A stretch of DNA of 64,000 bases from Diploptera punctata (GCA_030220185.1 JASPKZ010000419.1:3987501-4051500), one strand, 5' to 3'. Positions 42,650 to 52,979 are shown, counted from the first letter of the stretch. Notes: generated by a model not told the origin, from the letters alone. A program made the numbers and translations.

Positions 42650-43343
42650 GAATGTCTGTTTTGCATTCACAACCCTTGAGGATGACACGCAGTCTCTGGC
42701 AAAACGTCGGGGAACTACAAGCCTCACGACGACGGCCTACAGCCCGAAAATCTTCTTCAAGATGATCATAGAATGTCTGTTTGTTTGTTTGTTTGTACTT
42801 TATGCGCGACCATACCGTTGATCAGATTATGATGGGGCTTTTTGCAAAACGTTCAGGAGATTCCCGGGATGAACATAGGCTACGTGAAAAAAGTAGCTCT
42901 TCGAACGCTAAAATGGCTTACGCTCCCTAAACCATAACAAATACACAAAATTATGTACACAGAATTGGATATCTCAAATAGTTCTACAAAAAAGTCCGCG
43001 GCAGCATATGTTTATCTCATACCGATAACTCACAATAACCATTTTTGTCTTTCATTGATGCCAGGAAGATCGAGACAAGTACATAGATTCCTTTGCAAAC
43101 ATAACAGCACATGGCGGGTATTCTTTTACGGATAACTCACAATAACGAATTTCGTCTTTTAGCTCATTTATGCCAAGAAGATCGAGATTAGTAGGTTCCC
43201 GGGCAACACCGGATAATCAGCATGGGGAAATTAAAAATAATTACTATATACATTTATAATTATTTTTCATTTTACTTATCGAACTAAACATAAAAGCACA
43301 TTAATTTATTTAGGCGTAGCAGCGCACTCCGGGTATTAGCTAG
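42640..43343 (+). mobile_element. Helitron-like copy H2
   Basis: Starts TATATAAATGAATGTCTG, continues (after a 109-bp insert) with TTATGCGCGACCATACCG, GGGCTTTTTGCAAAACG, ATTCCCGGGATGAACATAGG, then two tandem approximately 100-bp blocks each holding GGATAACTCACAATAAC and GCCA(A/G)GAAGATCGAGA, and ends GGCGTAGCAGCGCACTCCGG GTATTAGCTAGT. CTAG terminus at 43340-43343. Confidence 0.75.
42662..42770 (+). mobile_element. 109-bp Penelope-like terminal fragment
   Basis: The 12-bp duplication GAATGTCTGTTT (42650-42661, 42771-42782) brackets this piece. It holds CTTGAGGATGAC..AAAACGTCGGGG (42675-42711), a stem-loop-like motif of the style seen at Penelope-like element ends, and GACGGCCTACAGCCCGAAAA, shared with the 18407-18508 hairpin. 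Retro-insertion is implied by the duplication; the family name is inference. Confidence 0.5.
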
Positions 43344-43349
43344 TATAGG

Positions 43350-43386
<37 letters not shown>

Positions 43387-43406
43387 ATGAAAAAAATATA
43401 TATATA
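43350..43406. repeat. (TA)n microsatellite
   Basis: Two TA runs separated by GATATGAAAAAAA, directly after H2. Confidence 0.95.
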
Positions 43407-43449
43407 TAACACACAATGGCATAAAAGCGCAATGTTGGACTTTAGCCTC

Positions 43450-43690
43450 TCCTTTGTTAGGCGTTACTAGACCAAGTTAATTTATGAGTAGTTAGGCTTA
43501 TTTCCGAAAAATGTCATGAATGGTTTTGAGGTCAACATACCGACTCAATTAGACATCTAGTAGGTAATTAAGGTATTTCTAGGATGATAAAGATATGTAA
43601 ATTTTGTTTAGAGACTATGAGCCTGAAAATCTTCAGAGTCACGACCCACGGTTTAAATCCCTTTCCATACAACTTGTTTACCGCGATCGA
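43450..43690 (-). mobile_element. SINE-2 copy, degraded with internal deletion
   Basis: It retains CCAAGTTAATTTATGAGTAG, AGACATCTAGTAGGTAATTA AGG, GAGCCTGAAAATCTTCAGAG, ACCCACGGTTTAAATCCC and CCGCGATCGAC. The segment holding the B box is lost. Confidence 0.65.
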
Positions 43691-43975
43691 CTACATGTAT
43701 TAATAATACATATAACCGTAAAAGAGGGAGACTGCTATATAAGTTTATTTATATTAACATAAACGTCTTAAATTTAAACATATTAATTCAATATTATTGT
43801 TAGAATTTGGTACTACATTGTAATATTATAGATGTTTGATAAAAATAAGTTAGTTTTACAATAAAAAATATTTATCTTTGAATAAACATTGATTAATAAT
43901 TATTAAATTTGTTATATTTAATATATTAATTGTGTAATTAACATAGGAATCCATGAACACATAATACATTATATA

Positions 43976-44212
43976 ATAATAATAATAATAATAATATAAT
44001 AATAATAATAATAATAATAATACTTTATTTATTCTGGCAGAGTTAAGGCCATAAGGCCCTCTCTTCCACTCAACCAGCACAAATACAAATAAATATTCGA
44101 CAAATATAGATATACACTATACTAATTATAAACAGTTAAAGATACAATAAATGTAGCAATGTAAATGTCATGTACAAACAACATTTTATAGGGTAATAAC
44201 AATAATGATACG

Positions 44213-44252
<40 letters not shown>

Positions 44253-44855
44253 TAAATATGATACATTATACGGGAAACACCAATTAATATATATATCTTA
44301 CACTGGATAATAATGAAGTCGAGTTTAGAGCAAATATAAATTTAGATTTCTTTTAAAAGATGCCAATGTCCGGCAGCCCCTTATTTCTTGTGGTAGGGAA
44401 TTCCAGTTGCGAGAAGTGGAGATGGTATATGACATGGAGTGATGTGATGTCCTATGTTGCGGTATATTAAGTAAGAGACTATGTTGTGATCTTGTGTTTA
44501 AGTTATGGTTTGAGGATAGATACTGGAAACGGGATGATAAATAATTGGGAATCGAGGTATGTAGGATCTTAAATAGGAGAATTAGACAGTGCGATTTTCT
44601 TCTCTCTTTTAGATGTAGCCATGACAATTCGTGGAATAATGGAGAAATGTGATCGTATTTTCGAACATTAAATATGAATCTGATACACATATTATGGACA
44701 CGCTGCAGTTTGTCCGACAATCCGTCACTTATGTCAGTTAGTAGAACGTCACAGTAGTCAAAATGCGGCATCACTAAAGTTTGGATTAAAATTCTTTTAA
44801 GAGTTGTAGGAAGAAAATGTTTAAGTCGAGAAAATGTTATATACATAGTAGGCAC
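43976..44855 (-). mobile_element. LINE-E, 3' part with RT C-terminus
   Basis: Minus strand: RT C-terminus (44855-44325), then a 3' UTR with two AAT microsatellites (44215-44250, 43976-44025) and the ending CTTATGGCCTTAACTCTGCC, AATAAAG. 5'-truncated into the (TA/CA)n tract at 44855-44940. Confidence 0.85.
44325..44855 (-). pseudogene. LINE-E RT C-terminal domain (Jockey-like)
   Basis: About 175 genuine codons: SRLKHFLPTTLKRILIQTLV, MPHFDYCDVLLTDISDGLSD KLQR, ICRFI-like IRFIFNVRKYDHISP, WLHLKERRKSHCLILLFKIL, then IPNYLSSRF, TRSQHSLLLNIPQHRTSH, RNWNSLPQEIRGCRTLASFK and the stop. This is the C-terminal region that follows the palm in Jockey/CR1-type RTs. The open frame extends 20 codons upstream only because the neighbouring microsatellite is open; those Tyr-Ile repeats are not LINE. 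No stops inside, so the copy is fairly young. Confidence 0.85.
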
Positions 44856-44888
44856 ATATATATATATATACACACATATATATATATA

Positions 44889-44926
<38 letters not shown>

Positions 44927-44942
44927 CATATACATATATACA
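44856..44942. repeat. (AT)n/(ACATAT)n compound microsatellite
   Basis: Alternating TA, CA and ATACAT units between LINE-E and Helitron-like H3. Confidence 0.95.
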
Positions 44943-45163
44943 CTAGCTAATACCTGGCGTGCGCTGCTACGCCTAAATAAATTAAATGTAGTTGAATAAG
45001 TAAAAAGAAAAATAATTACACATTTATATCGTAATTATTTTTAGATACCCTGTGCTGGTTACCCGGGATTGCCCAGGAATCTATTTATTTCGATCTTCTT
45101 GGCATCAATGAGCTGAAAAACAAAAATGGTTATTATTAATATTAATAATAATAATAATAGTAA

Positions 45164-45213
<50 letters not shown>

Positions 45214-45352
45214 GTTATCCGTAAAAGAGATATGTATGCTGTTGCATTCTTTTTTGTAGAATTTTTTGAGATGTTCAATTATGGGTACATTAATTTGGTG
45301 TATATGTTATGGTTTAGACAGCGTAAGCCATTTAGCGTCCGAAAGAGAACTT
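44943..45352 (-). mobile_element. Helitron-like copy H3, 3' part
   Basis: The minus-strand 3' end is CTAG with a perfect GGCGT/ACGCC hairpin (44956-44973) 10 bases inside. The body carries GATGCCAAGAAGATCGAAAT, an inserted AAT/ATT microsatellite (45140-45212), ATAACATATACACC and GGCTTACGCTGTCTAAACC. The 5' end is missing. Confidence 0.72.
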
Positions 45353-45404
45353 TTTAGTGCATTGATGAACTCTTTTATTTTTTTTAGTTTCTTTTATTCA
45401 ATGC

Positions 45405-45775
45405 CCCAGGTTGTCATTTAGACATTTCTGGTGTTTTCTGGCATTGCCTTAATTGTGAAACCCATTTCTGTTCTTGTGGCGCTTGGAAAGCGGAGTTAAG
45501 GTGCCTCAGTATTATGATGGGTGGTGATGATAGTGATGCGCCAGGAGAGTCTTTAGTCCTAAACATAATTTAAGGCGAATAAGAATGATGGTGATTGTGT
45601 TGGCCAGATGGTGTTCGGGGACCATTTGGGCCTTAAAGTTTCCTGACGTTTGTCATACGGGCCAGGAAAAGCCTCGAAAAAATGTCACCGAGGAAACTTT
45701 TCCCGAACGGGGATCGACCCCGGGCCCGCTGCATGACAAGACAACATGCTACTCGAGACCACAGCGGTGGACTTG
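45405..45775 (-). mobile_element. SINE-1b, minus strand
   Basis: Head at 45775 (CCACCGCTGTGGTCTCGAGT, AGCATGTTGTC, B box GGTCGATCCCCG), body GAGGCTTTTCCTGGCC, then the type-b module (GACTCTCCTGGCGCATCAC, TAACTCCGCTTTCCAAGCGC, GACAACCTGGGGCATTG). Confidence 0.82.
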
Positions 45776-45779
45776 GCCC

Positions 45780-46470
45780 CTAGTACGTTCGATAATATGT
45801 TATATACCTCAATTTAAAAAAATCTAAATGATGGTAAAAACTCCATTAATATAGGTGAAGTAATTTTTGAGTTCATAAAGGAAAGACCAAATCAGATACT
45901 AATTTTTACGTATAAGATTTTAATAAAGTGTGTTATATAATTATTTAGGTTTGTACTAAATGATATTTCGAGATAATGTTATAGTTGTTTCTGTTTTGAA
46001 GGAATCGCTTGTCTTTTCTAAACGCTACACGAGCTTCTCCGCATAGCGTTTGTGTTCTGTTGATGTGCAACACAGTTGAGTATTAAGATGGCGTACGTTG
46101 TATAAAACCGGTGCGTGCCGTGTGCAAATCGTAATAAACAAATTATGTAATAATTGTGATAGTTGTTTATGCGTGTGTACAGTGTTTTAGTAATGTTTTA
46201 AGCGCGTTTTGATGTGTGTGGAATGGATGCAGGAATTGGGATTGTCTCGAATTTAGCACAAGGTTCGTAGATTTGTGTTATGATATTTTTGTAAGTTTGT
46301 TGCTAAACGTTTGGCACTTGATGTTATTAATAAATCTCTTTATTTTAACCTTAGTTTGACCTTCTCCTTAAAGGTGCATTGGCTCAAGTTTCCAACAGCG
46401 GTCGGAGATTTAAAAAAAAAATTACACAGATTCTATCCTGTTTTACTTCCACGTATTAATTTTTATTCAA
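45780..46470. other. Unassigned; possible promoter-like segment
   Basis: The stretch 45990-46270 is richer in CpG than its surroundings (GCTACACGAGCTTCTCCGC, GCGTACGTTGTATAAAACCG) and has TATAAAA at about 46098-46104. A short ATG frame (MDAGIGIVSNLAQG) at 46223 ends at once. It could be a gene's 5' end or old element promoter; no exon can be confirmed. Confidence 0.2.
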
Positions 46471-46472
46471 CA

Positions 46473-46680
46473 CTAGCTAACATCCGGTGTGCGCTGCTGC
46501 AGCTAAAGAAATGAAAATTAATGTGTTTTTGAGTTAGTTGAATAAGTGAAAGGAAAAATAATTATAAATTTATATCGTAATTATTTTTAGATACCTCGTG
46601 CTGATTACACGTCGTTGCCCGGGAATCTACTTATCCCGATCTTCTTGGCTGAAATGAGCTGACACACAAAAATTGTGTTT
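46473..46680 (-). mobile_element. Helitron-like copy H4, 3' fragment
   Basis: Minus strand ends CAGCGCACACCGGATGTTAG CTAG; body has CCAAGAAGATCGGGATAAG and ATTCCCGGGCAACGACGTG. About 208 bp. Confidence 0.7.
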
Positions 46681-46689
46681 TTATGTATG

Positions 46690-47725
46690 TATTATATATA
46701 TTCATATATTTTTCTTGAAGACCTTAAAATGTTATTTTGACTTCAGTGACTTGTTTATATTCTAAGGATCCTTACGATAATTCATTCTACTTCGCAATAT
46801 TAATTTTAATAATATTATCAATTTGGTTTATTTGTTATTTGCTTATTATGACAGAATCCCATGTAACGATTTTCTTACATTTTCTGAATATGGATTTAAT
46901 AGTGCCTTTAACAAAGCATGAGTTAATAGATGAAAAAAGCTAGTCCAGCAAGTCCTAAAGATAAAATACTTATTATTAAACCCAAATCACCAAATATTCA
47001 TAAGTCATCCCACGAGTCATTTCCAATTTATCTAGATGATTTGGAAATCAAGAATGGCATTTGTTAGGACTATTAAACGAATAAAATTACTGAAAAGGCA
47101 TTACTTATGTGTAGTTACCAATATTTTAAAATATGTATGTATTTAATGTAAACGGTGATGTTTGAAAACAAATCAGAAATTTGAGATTATGTATATGCAC
47201 TGCAACTTGATCATATTATTTATTGCCAAACAGGATCGCAACATTGTAAGAATGCACCCTCGTGAATAAATAATGAAACGCATCTAACTGCATATTATAA
47301 TCACATTATAGGTTATTAATTTACTTTTCTGGTAAACAACTCAGTAAAATCAAGGAATCTGTTCATTATTTGCTATATTCAATAATTTTGTTAGAAAAAA
47401 ATTATGTTCTAAGTTTTCAGAATATTAAAAGGAGGAGCTTTCTTTATCACAAAAGCAGGAGCTGATAAAGAGAAATCGATAATGAGCGAAGTGAAACACT
47501 ACTGTCATTGGTTGTAAAACAAAAATTCATTGAAACTTAATTGGTCATTGACCGCCACTTGGGGCATGAGTTAAATAGTCATATTAATTAAATCCTTTTG
47601 ATGTAGGCTATATTCCTTCATTCAATTATAAATATATTCTTAATGTAATTATGCCATTTTATAAAACTACGCTCTTTAACAATCTGAATCATCAGTGTCG
47701 CAAATTCATTGTAATATTTTCATGT
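46690..47725. other. Unassigned interval of about 1 kb
   Basis: AT-rich. A 68-codon hydrophobic frame at 46737 has no recognisable domain. Confidence 0.3.
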
Positions 47726-47729
47726 ATTA

Positions 47730-48372
47730 TTAGCTAATACCCGGTGTGCTCTGCTACGCCTAAATAAATGAAACTTAATGTGGTATTATGTTTAGTAGAA
47801 TAAGTAATGGCTAAAATGTATATATTAATTATTTTTAGATACCCCGTGCTGTTTACCAGGCGCTATCCGGGAATCTACTCATCCCGATCTTCTTGGCATA
47901 AATGAGCTAAAAAGACAAAATTCTTTATTGTGAGTTATCCGTAAAAGAATACCCGCCATGTTCTGCTATGCTTTCACAGGAATCTACGTACTTGTCTCGA
48001 ACTTCCTGGCATCAATGAAAAACAAAAATGGTTATTGTGAGTTATCCGTAAGAGATAAACATATGCTGTCGCGGATGTTTTTGTAGAGCATTTTGAGATA
48101 TTCAATTCTGTGTACATTAATGTTGTGTATCTGTTATGGTTTAGGCAGCGTAAGCAATTTAAGCCTCCAAAGAGCTACTTTTTTCACGTTTTCCACTACA
48201 AAGGGCGATTTTCAAGGGTGTAGGAGTTGAGTATCACAACTCTATTATAGCCTATGTTCATCTCGGGAATCTCTTGAACATTTTGCAAAAAAGCTCCACC
48301 ACAATCGGGTCAACGGTATGGTCGCGCATAAAGTACGAAGTAACGAACAAACATTCATTTTTATATAATAGA
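47730..48372 (-). mobile_element. Helitron-like copy H5, full length (643 bp)
   Basis: The minus strand begins TCTATTATATAAAAATGAAT (5' TC at 48371-48372) and includes GCGCGACCATACCGTTGACC, GATTCCCGAGATGAACATAGG, GTTGTGATACTCAACTCC, GTTGTGTATCTG-type and both tandem GGATAACTCACAATAA blocks. It ends GGCGTAGCAGAGCACACCGG GTATTAGCTAA (TTAG/CTAA variant of the terminus). Host sequence on each side is unrelated, with no TSD, as expected for Helitrons (insertion between A and T). Confidence 0.78.
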
Positions 48373-48379
48373 TAAGTTA

Positions 48380-49585
48380 CAATGTTTAAAGTCAAGCTTA
48401 ACTTTCTAGATTTCGGGGTTTTCAACCAAAATAACCATACTGTAATAAAATAACTATACTGTAATGGGGGCAAGTAGCAACAGGGTAAATTACATCTTGA
48501 TTTCTCATAAGAAGAAACCTAGCAAGTGCTACTATCCTGCGGAAAAATGTTCAACTACTTCATCCCGTAAATGCGATAGCCGTAGTTACCGTGATTGAAA
48601 GTTATTCCATATGTTCTAACTATTTATTTGAAATCATCACTGGTGAATAAGTTTCAACAACTGTTTTCCTTCACGATATATGCCATATTTAAAAAATACA
48701 GTGAATATTTACAACCGATGTGTAGAGTGATATTTACAGTTTAATGGTGTAATAAGTAATTTAAACTACTAGTAACTGTTAGGAATAAGATATATAATTT
48801 ATATAGGAAAGCGGATCGAGGCGTGTTGCAACGTACCCCGCGAAATTTTTTGGTGTGTTTTTAGTAGCGATTTTTTTAAATATTTAAGTTTCATAATTAC
48901 GTTATCTAGAGAGTGTAATGTTTCTATCAAATTACTAAACATGAGGAATTATAAACGGAAGACAGAAAAAAGGCACTATACCTTTAGATGTAATTGACCG
49001 GGCAACCAATCTTGCCGTGAAAAAGGGGGTTGGATGACTACAGTATAAATAATGCCTCAATGATCATGTGCCAATTATGACCCATTTTACAAGTGTATAG
49101 AATGCGTAAATAAAGTAGACAATAATTGTGACATATCAGATTGTGAAAATTGATCTTTTCATTTAATTTTTCCGACTGTTCCAATGTGCTCCTGTTATGG
49201 GGTAAATTGCAACAGGTCATAGTTTTTTTCATAAATGATATAAATAAAATGTTACTGTTAATATCAGATTTTTGATTTTATATATGAATGTTGGAATGTG
49301 TGTACTTTTGTGACAGTAATAAAATTTAACTCAGAATGTTTAATAAATTGTTAAAAATTCAAAAATATTTTTTGTCGCGACATGCCCTACCTTCCCTTAC
49401 TACGTACCATGTATATACAAAACTTATCCGAAAGGCAATGTTAATATAATACGAAATAAATCACTGCGTTTTAAATGAACTGAACTCTATTTGACACAAT
49501 ACAATACAATAAATACATACTTGCCGCCATTTTATCACTAATATTGTGTCACGGCCTCCTGTTGTTTCAAGTAATAAACATTATC
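48380..49585. other. Unassigned interval with a weak internal repeat
   Basis: GGGGCAAGTAGCAACAGGGTA AATTAC (48466-48492), GCGTGTTGCAACGTACCCC (48820) and TATGGGGTAAATTGCAACAG (49197) look related in both orientations, suggesting an uncharacterised old element between about 48466 and 49217. No coding sequence. Confidence 0.3.
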
Positions 49586-49589
49586 CACA

Positions 49590-49652
49590 CTATGATGATC
49601 TTGTAGAAGATCATTATAGTAACTCCGGCCGTGAAAGCCTACGTCAATATAT
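49590..49652 (+). repeat. Penelope-like(?) 3' tail fragment
   Basis: GATGATCTTGTAGAAGATC, then AACTCCGGCCGTGAAAGCCT ACGTCAATAT, matching 18496-18545 (CAACTCCGGCCGTGAAAGCC TAAGTCAAT). Confidence 0.5.
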
Positions 49653-49654
49653 TA

Positions 49655-50230
49655 CCCACACTGTTAAGGTTTGTCAATTATTTATAATGAACGCAAATAT
49701 TTCCAACAAAGATGTTATTACTTTACTATTATCTATTATTTTGAAAACACCATCGCGCAAAAAAATAATGTACAACTCACGTTTGTGAAGTGTATTACAG
49801 AATTTCGGAAATTAAAGACCTCTCTGTTGCTCAGTTTTTAAACATTTCCCTCTCTACTGTAAAAACCTCTTCCCAACCTCGCATCTTAATATACTATTGA
49901 TACGTAGTGTAATAATGGCTAATAACAATTCAAATTTTATATATAAGCGATTTTACTTTTTACTGTTATATATTTTGTACTATTCGCATTAAATAACTAG
50001 ATGAAAAAATTCAACATTCAATTCGCTTCTTGGAGTTTTTCAAATATGGTTTCCTGTTTGTTAGTACATAGATCCGGAATTTTCGTTACAATAAAAACAT
50101 ACCTCGGACATTTTTGTTGCACCGCAACTTTCATATCACGAAGACATAATGAAATACTGTCAAAATATCATTGATTGACTGACTGATCACCCGTTCGTCC
50201 CGTGTCGGAACATTCGTGCTACCATGTGGA
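49655..50230. other. Unassigned interval
   Basis: No structure recognised. Confidence 0.35.
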
Positions 50231-50239
50231 AGCAGACTT

Positions 50240-50560
50240 ATTTAATTAAGCTCATTTTCCTACAGATATCAACGAGGGACATGTTGTTATTACATCTTCT
50301 CGAGGAGACATCTAGTAGGAAACGAAGTTAATACTCGGATGGATGAAGGTAGACGTCTTTTTATTCAGACTTGATGTTATTTTACGAGCCCTAAAATCTT
50401 CAGACTCGGAACTCGTGGTGTAAAGTCCATCCTAGAAGACTTGCACCTTGGATTTTTCCATACTAAAAATCCATCGACCTCGGTCGGGTTTGAACCCGCG
50501 ACCCTCGGGACAAAAGGCTAACAACATAACCACTATACAACCTCGGGCGACGTATGTCTT
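50240..50560 (-). mobile_element. SINE-2 copy, diverged
   Basis: Minus strand head CGCCCGAGGTTGTATAGTGG TTATG, B box GGGTTCAAACCCG, then GTCGATGGATTTTTAGTATGG, CCAAGGTGCAAGTCTTC, GAGTCTGAAGATTTTAGGGC and, further on, TAGATGTCTCCTCGAGAAG. Confidence 0.8.
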
Positions 50561-50564
50561 TAAA

Positions 50565-51680
50565 TTTGCCAAGAAACGTTGTTTGAACGATATAAAAAAT
50601 CTGTTCATTTGAACTAGTGAACGATGTTTAATTTTCATAAAAAGAAGTATTGTTAGTCAGATTCATTTTCAAAATGGCGGCGAACTAATGTATATTATTT
50701 TACTTAATATTTGCATGCATTTTTATGGTTTGTTAAGCAGTTTGGGGGGTTGAGGGGGGCGAAGCCCCTCTTCATGCAGGTTTTTAGAACGCGAAAATAT
50801 TTTAATTTTGGACTATATATTAGATAATAGTTGATACATATCATTCCGTTTCTGGTTTCCAAAGAATAATATTTGAATTACGTAAGACTTTTAAACACGT
50901 CGGTGTTGAATTTAAAAGCTAACAAAAATTTACATTAATCAAAATAAATTAACACTAAACTTAGCTCTTTTTTGTTAAGCGTTAGTTATTAGTAAGATGA
51001 TAATTTGGTTAGGTTTTAATAACGGTCATATCTTTCAAATAATATTTTAGTTTTTATTCACACGAACAAACATGGAACTTAAAATTTAAAAAATATTATA
51101 ACATAACTCACACTAATATTACGTTAATCCATTCTGTATAGCGTTGGTCGTTAGGTCACATTTCGGTTAGATTTTTATATTGCTTTAATTACTTATATAA
51201 AATTGCTGTGCCATTTGTAATAATAAAATATGAGTGTTGAACGTAAACAGTGGGAATGACGTGGCGGTTATGAAATTGTAATTATTCTGTTTTCTGCCAA
51301 TATTTCTAGATTTTCTTACCTAAAACCAAGTAATTTCGTTATTTTTCCATGTAACAAGTAATTTACAATTCGTAGAAATATTAAAACTAATTCCTATTTC
51401 CCGAAATCTACATAACAAATAAGGCTTATAAAAACATTACTTTCTCAGCCTGGCTAATTATTCAAGGTCATTAAGGCATGGTGCTATAGATCTGAAATTC
51501 CAAGTTTCGAGTTTCGCCGAAATACATGGTAAGTATTAATGTTATTTATAATGTGTAGTGAAGTAGTCTGGATTGCATAGAATTGTATGGTACAAGTAGA
51601 ATTGAGGTAAACGTGGAATATGAAGTAGGATAAAAGAAGAAAGAGAGGAAGGAAAGACAAAAGGAGAAGAGAGAGGGAGA
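50565..51680. other. Unassigned 1.1 kb, with a G-rich hairpin
   Basis: At 50741-50774 GGGGGGTTGAGGGGGGCGAAGCCCCTC folds on GGGGC-GAA-GCCCC. AACTTTGGTTAGGTTTTAATA-like words recur. No coding frame. Confidence 0.3.
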
Positions 51681-51681
51681 G

Positions 51682-51731
51682 AAAATCCTAGTGTGTGTAT
51701 ATATATATATATATACACACACTAGGATTTT
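51682..51731. repeat. Perfect 50-bp palindrome
   Basis: AAAATCCTAGTGTGTGTATA, alternating TA through the centre at 51706/51707, and the exact reverse complement to 51731. It joins a GA-rich tract on the left to SINE-1b on the right. Confidence 0.95.
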
Positions 51732-52044
51732 AGATATTTTAATGCCCCCAGTTTGTCCTTTTAGACATTCTCACTTCTGAGGTTGCGACGCCTGGAAGGC
51801 GGGGTTACGTTGCCCCGATGATATGATGGGTGATGATGATAATAGTGGTACGCCAGGAGAGTTCCTAATCCTAAGATTCATCTAAGATTAATATGAATAA
51901 TGTTGATTGCGATGGCCATATGATTTCGGGGACTGTTTGGGCCTTAAAGTTTTCCTGGCATTTGTCTTAGAGGTGCGGAAAAAGTCGATAAAAAGCTCAC
52001 CCAGAAAGACTGTCCCGACCGGTGATCGAACCCGAACTAGCGGT

Positions 52045-52047
<3 letters not shown>
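51730..52047 (-). mobile_element. SINE-1b, minus strand
   Basis: Head at the high end (CCACCGCTAGTTCGGGTTCG, the A-box region deleted), CGGTCGGGACAGTCTTTCTG, GACTTTTTCCGCACCTCTAAG, then the type-b module (AACTCTCCTGGCGTACCAC, AACCCCGCCTTCCAGGCGTC, CTAAAAGGACAAACTGGGGG). Confidence 0.82.
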
Positions 52048-52075
<28 letters not shown>

Positions 52076-52255
52076 ACTTCTATATATATGTGTATGTAAT
52101 TGAACTCCTCCTAAACTACTGGACCGATTATGGTGACATTTTTTGTGTATGTTTTAGTGGGTCCCTGGATGGTTTGCATCAGGTAACTGGCGCTGCGACC
52201 GGGTTATTGGATTCTTTTTACTTATATATGTATTATATATATATATATATATATT
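52048..52255 (+). repeat. Short interspersed repeat R1 flanked by (TA)n
   Basis: Between TA runs (52048-52075, 52228-52252): GAACTCCTCCTAAACTACTG GACCGATTATGGTGACATTT, GTGTATGTTTTAGTGGGTCC CTGGATGG. The word CTAAACNACTGGACCGA recurs at 59399-59416 and 59703-59720. Such text is common in insect Helitron or SINE internal sequence; class uncertain. Confidence 0.55.
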
Positions 52256-52259
52256 TTAA

Positions 52260-52745
52260 TATAAACAAAAATTGACCGTTAAAACCTTCTGAAAAGTTAA
52301 TGAATAATTGACTTTCTGAGAATAATTAATAATTATGTTTGTGTATCATAGGTGGCATTGTTGTCGAATTCTGTATACTTAATCGTAGCTTGGCGTTGTT
52401 AAATCAATCTAACCTGCAACTTTTTAAAAAATTCAAATGTAAGTTACTTATACCTCCCTCCATTTTTCAAATGAAGCTCATGAATAATAATCTGCACTGT
52501 TTTATTTTACCGTCAGGCCATGAATAGAACGGTGTATGATAACGAGAAATTTCACTTATTTCTTGATTTTGCTTCGGTCAACAGCAAATCACACAATCAC
52601 GAAACGAAAATGTTGAAATGTCAAACTCTATGTTAAATGTCACGTAGTTGTATATAGTTAATGGAAAATTCGAACATCGAAAAATTGTTTACCAAACTAG
52701 CTAATAGCAGGCAAACCAACGTTCGGACAGGACAACGTATGTCGT
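52260..52745. other. Unassigned interval
   Basis: No structure recognised. Confidence 0.35.
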
Positions 52746-52751
52746 GTTCAC

Positions 52752-52895
52752 TAGTATATTTTCGATGTTATAATTAAATTTTTGACATTGAGCAATGCAA
52801 GCTTTATATGACATAAGAAAAATAAATCCCTGGTCGGGATTTGAAACAGGGCATCTGGATTGATATTTCAGTACGCTACCAGGCAAATCTAGTAC
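52752..52895 (-). mobile_element. SINE-7: tRNA-derived SINE
   Basis: Minus strand head TTTGCCTGGTAGCGTACTGA, B box GTTTCAAATCCCGACC, tail TTTATTTTTCTTATGTCATA, GCATTGCTCAATGTC. A second copy of the tail lies at 53245-53330. Confidence 0.6.
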
Positions 52896-52955
52896 AAATA
52901 TTTATTTTTCTTATTATTTATATATATATGAAAAATAAATGTTTGTACTAGATTT
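52885..52955. repeat. Inverted repeat, 26-bp arms, 19-base loop
   Basis: AAATCTAGTACAAATATTTA TTTTTC (52885-52910) pairs with 52930-52955 at 25 of 26 positions; the loop is TA-rich. Confidence 0.9.
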
Positions 52956-52979
52956 GTTCTCTATAGAGAATATATTTAT

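Noticed and set aside
46223..46266. First coding exon starting MDAGIGIVSN
   Set aside because: The frame stops within 20 codons, no good splice donor follows, and no downstream exon was found.
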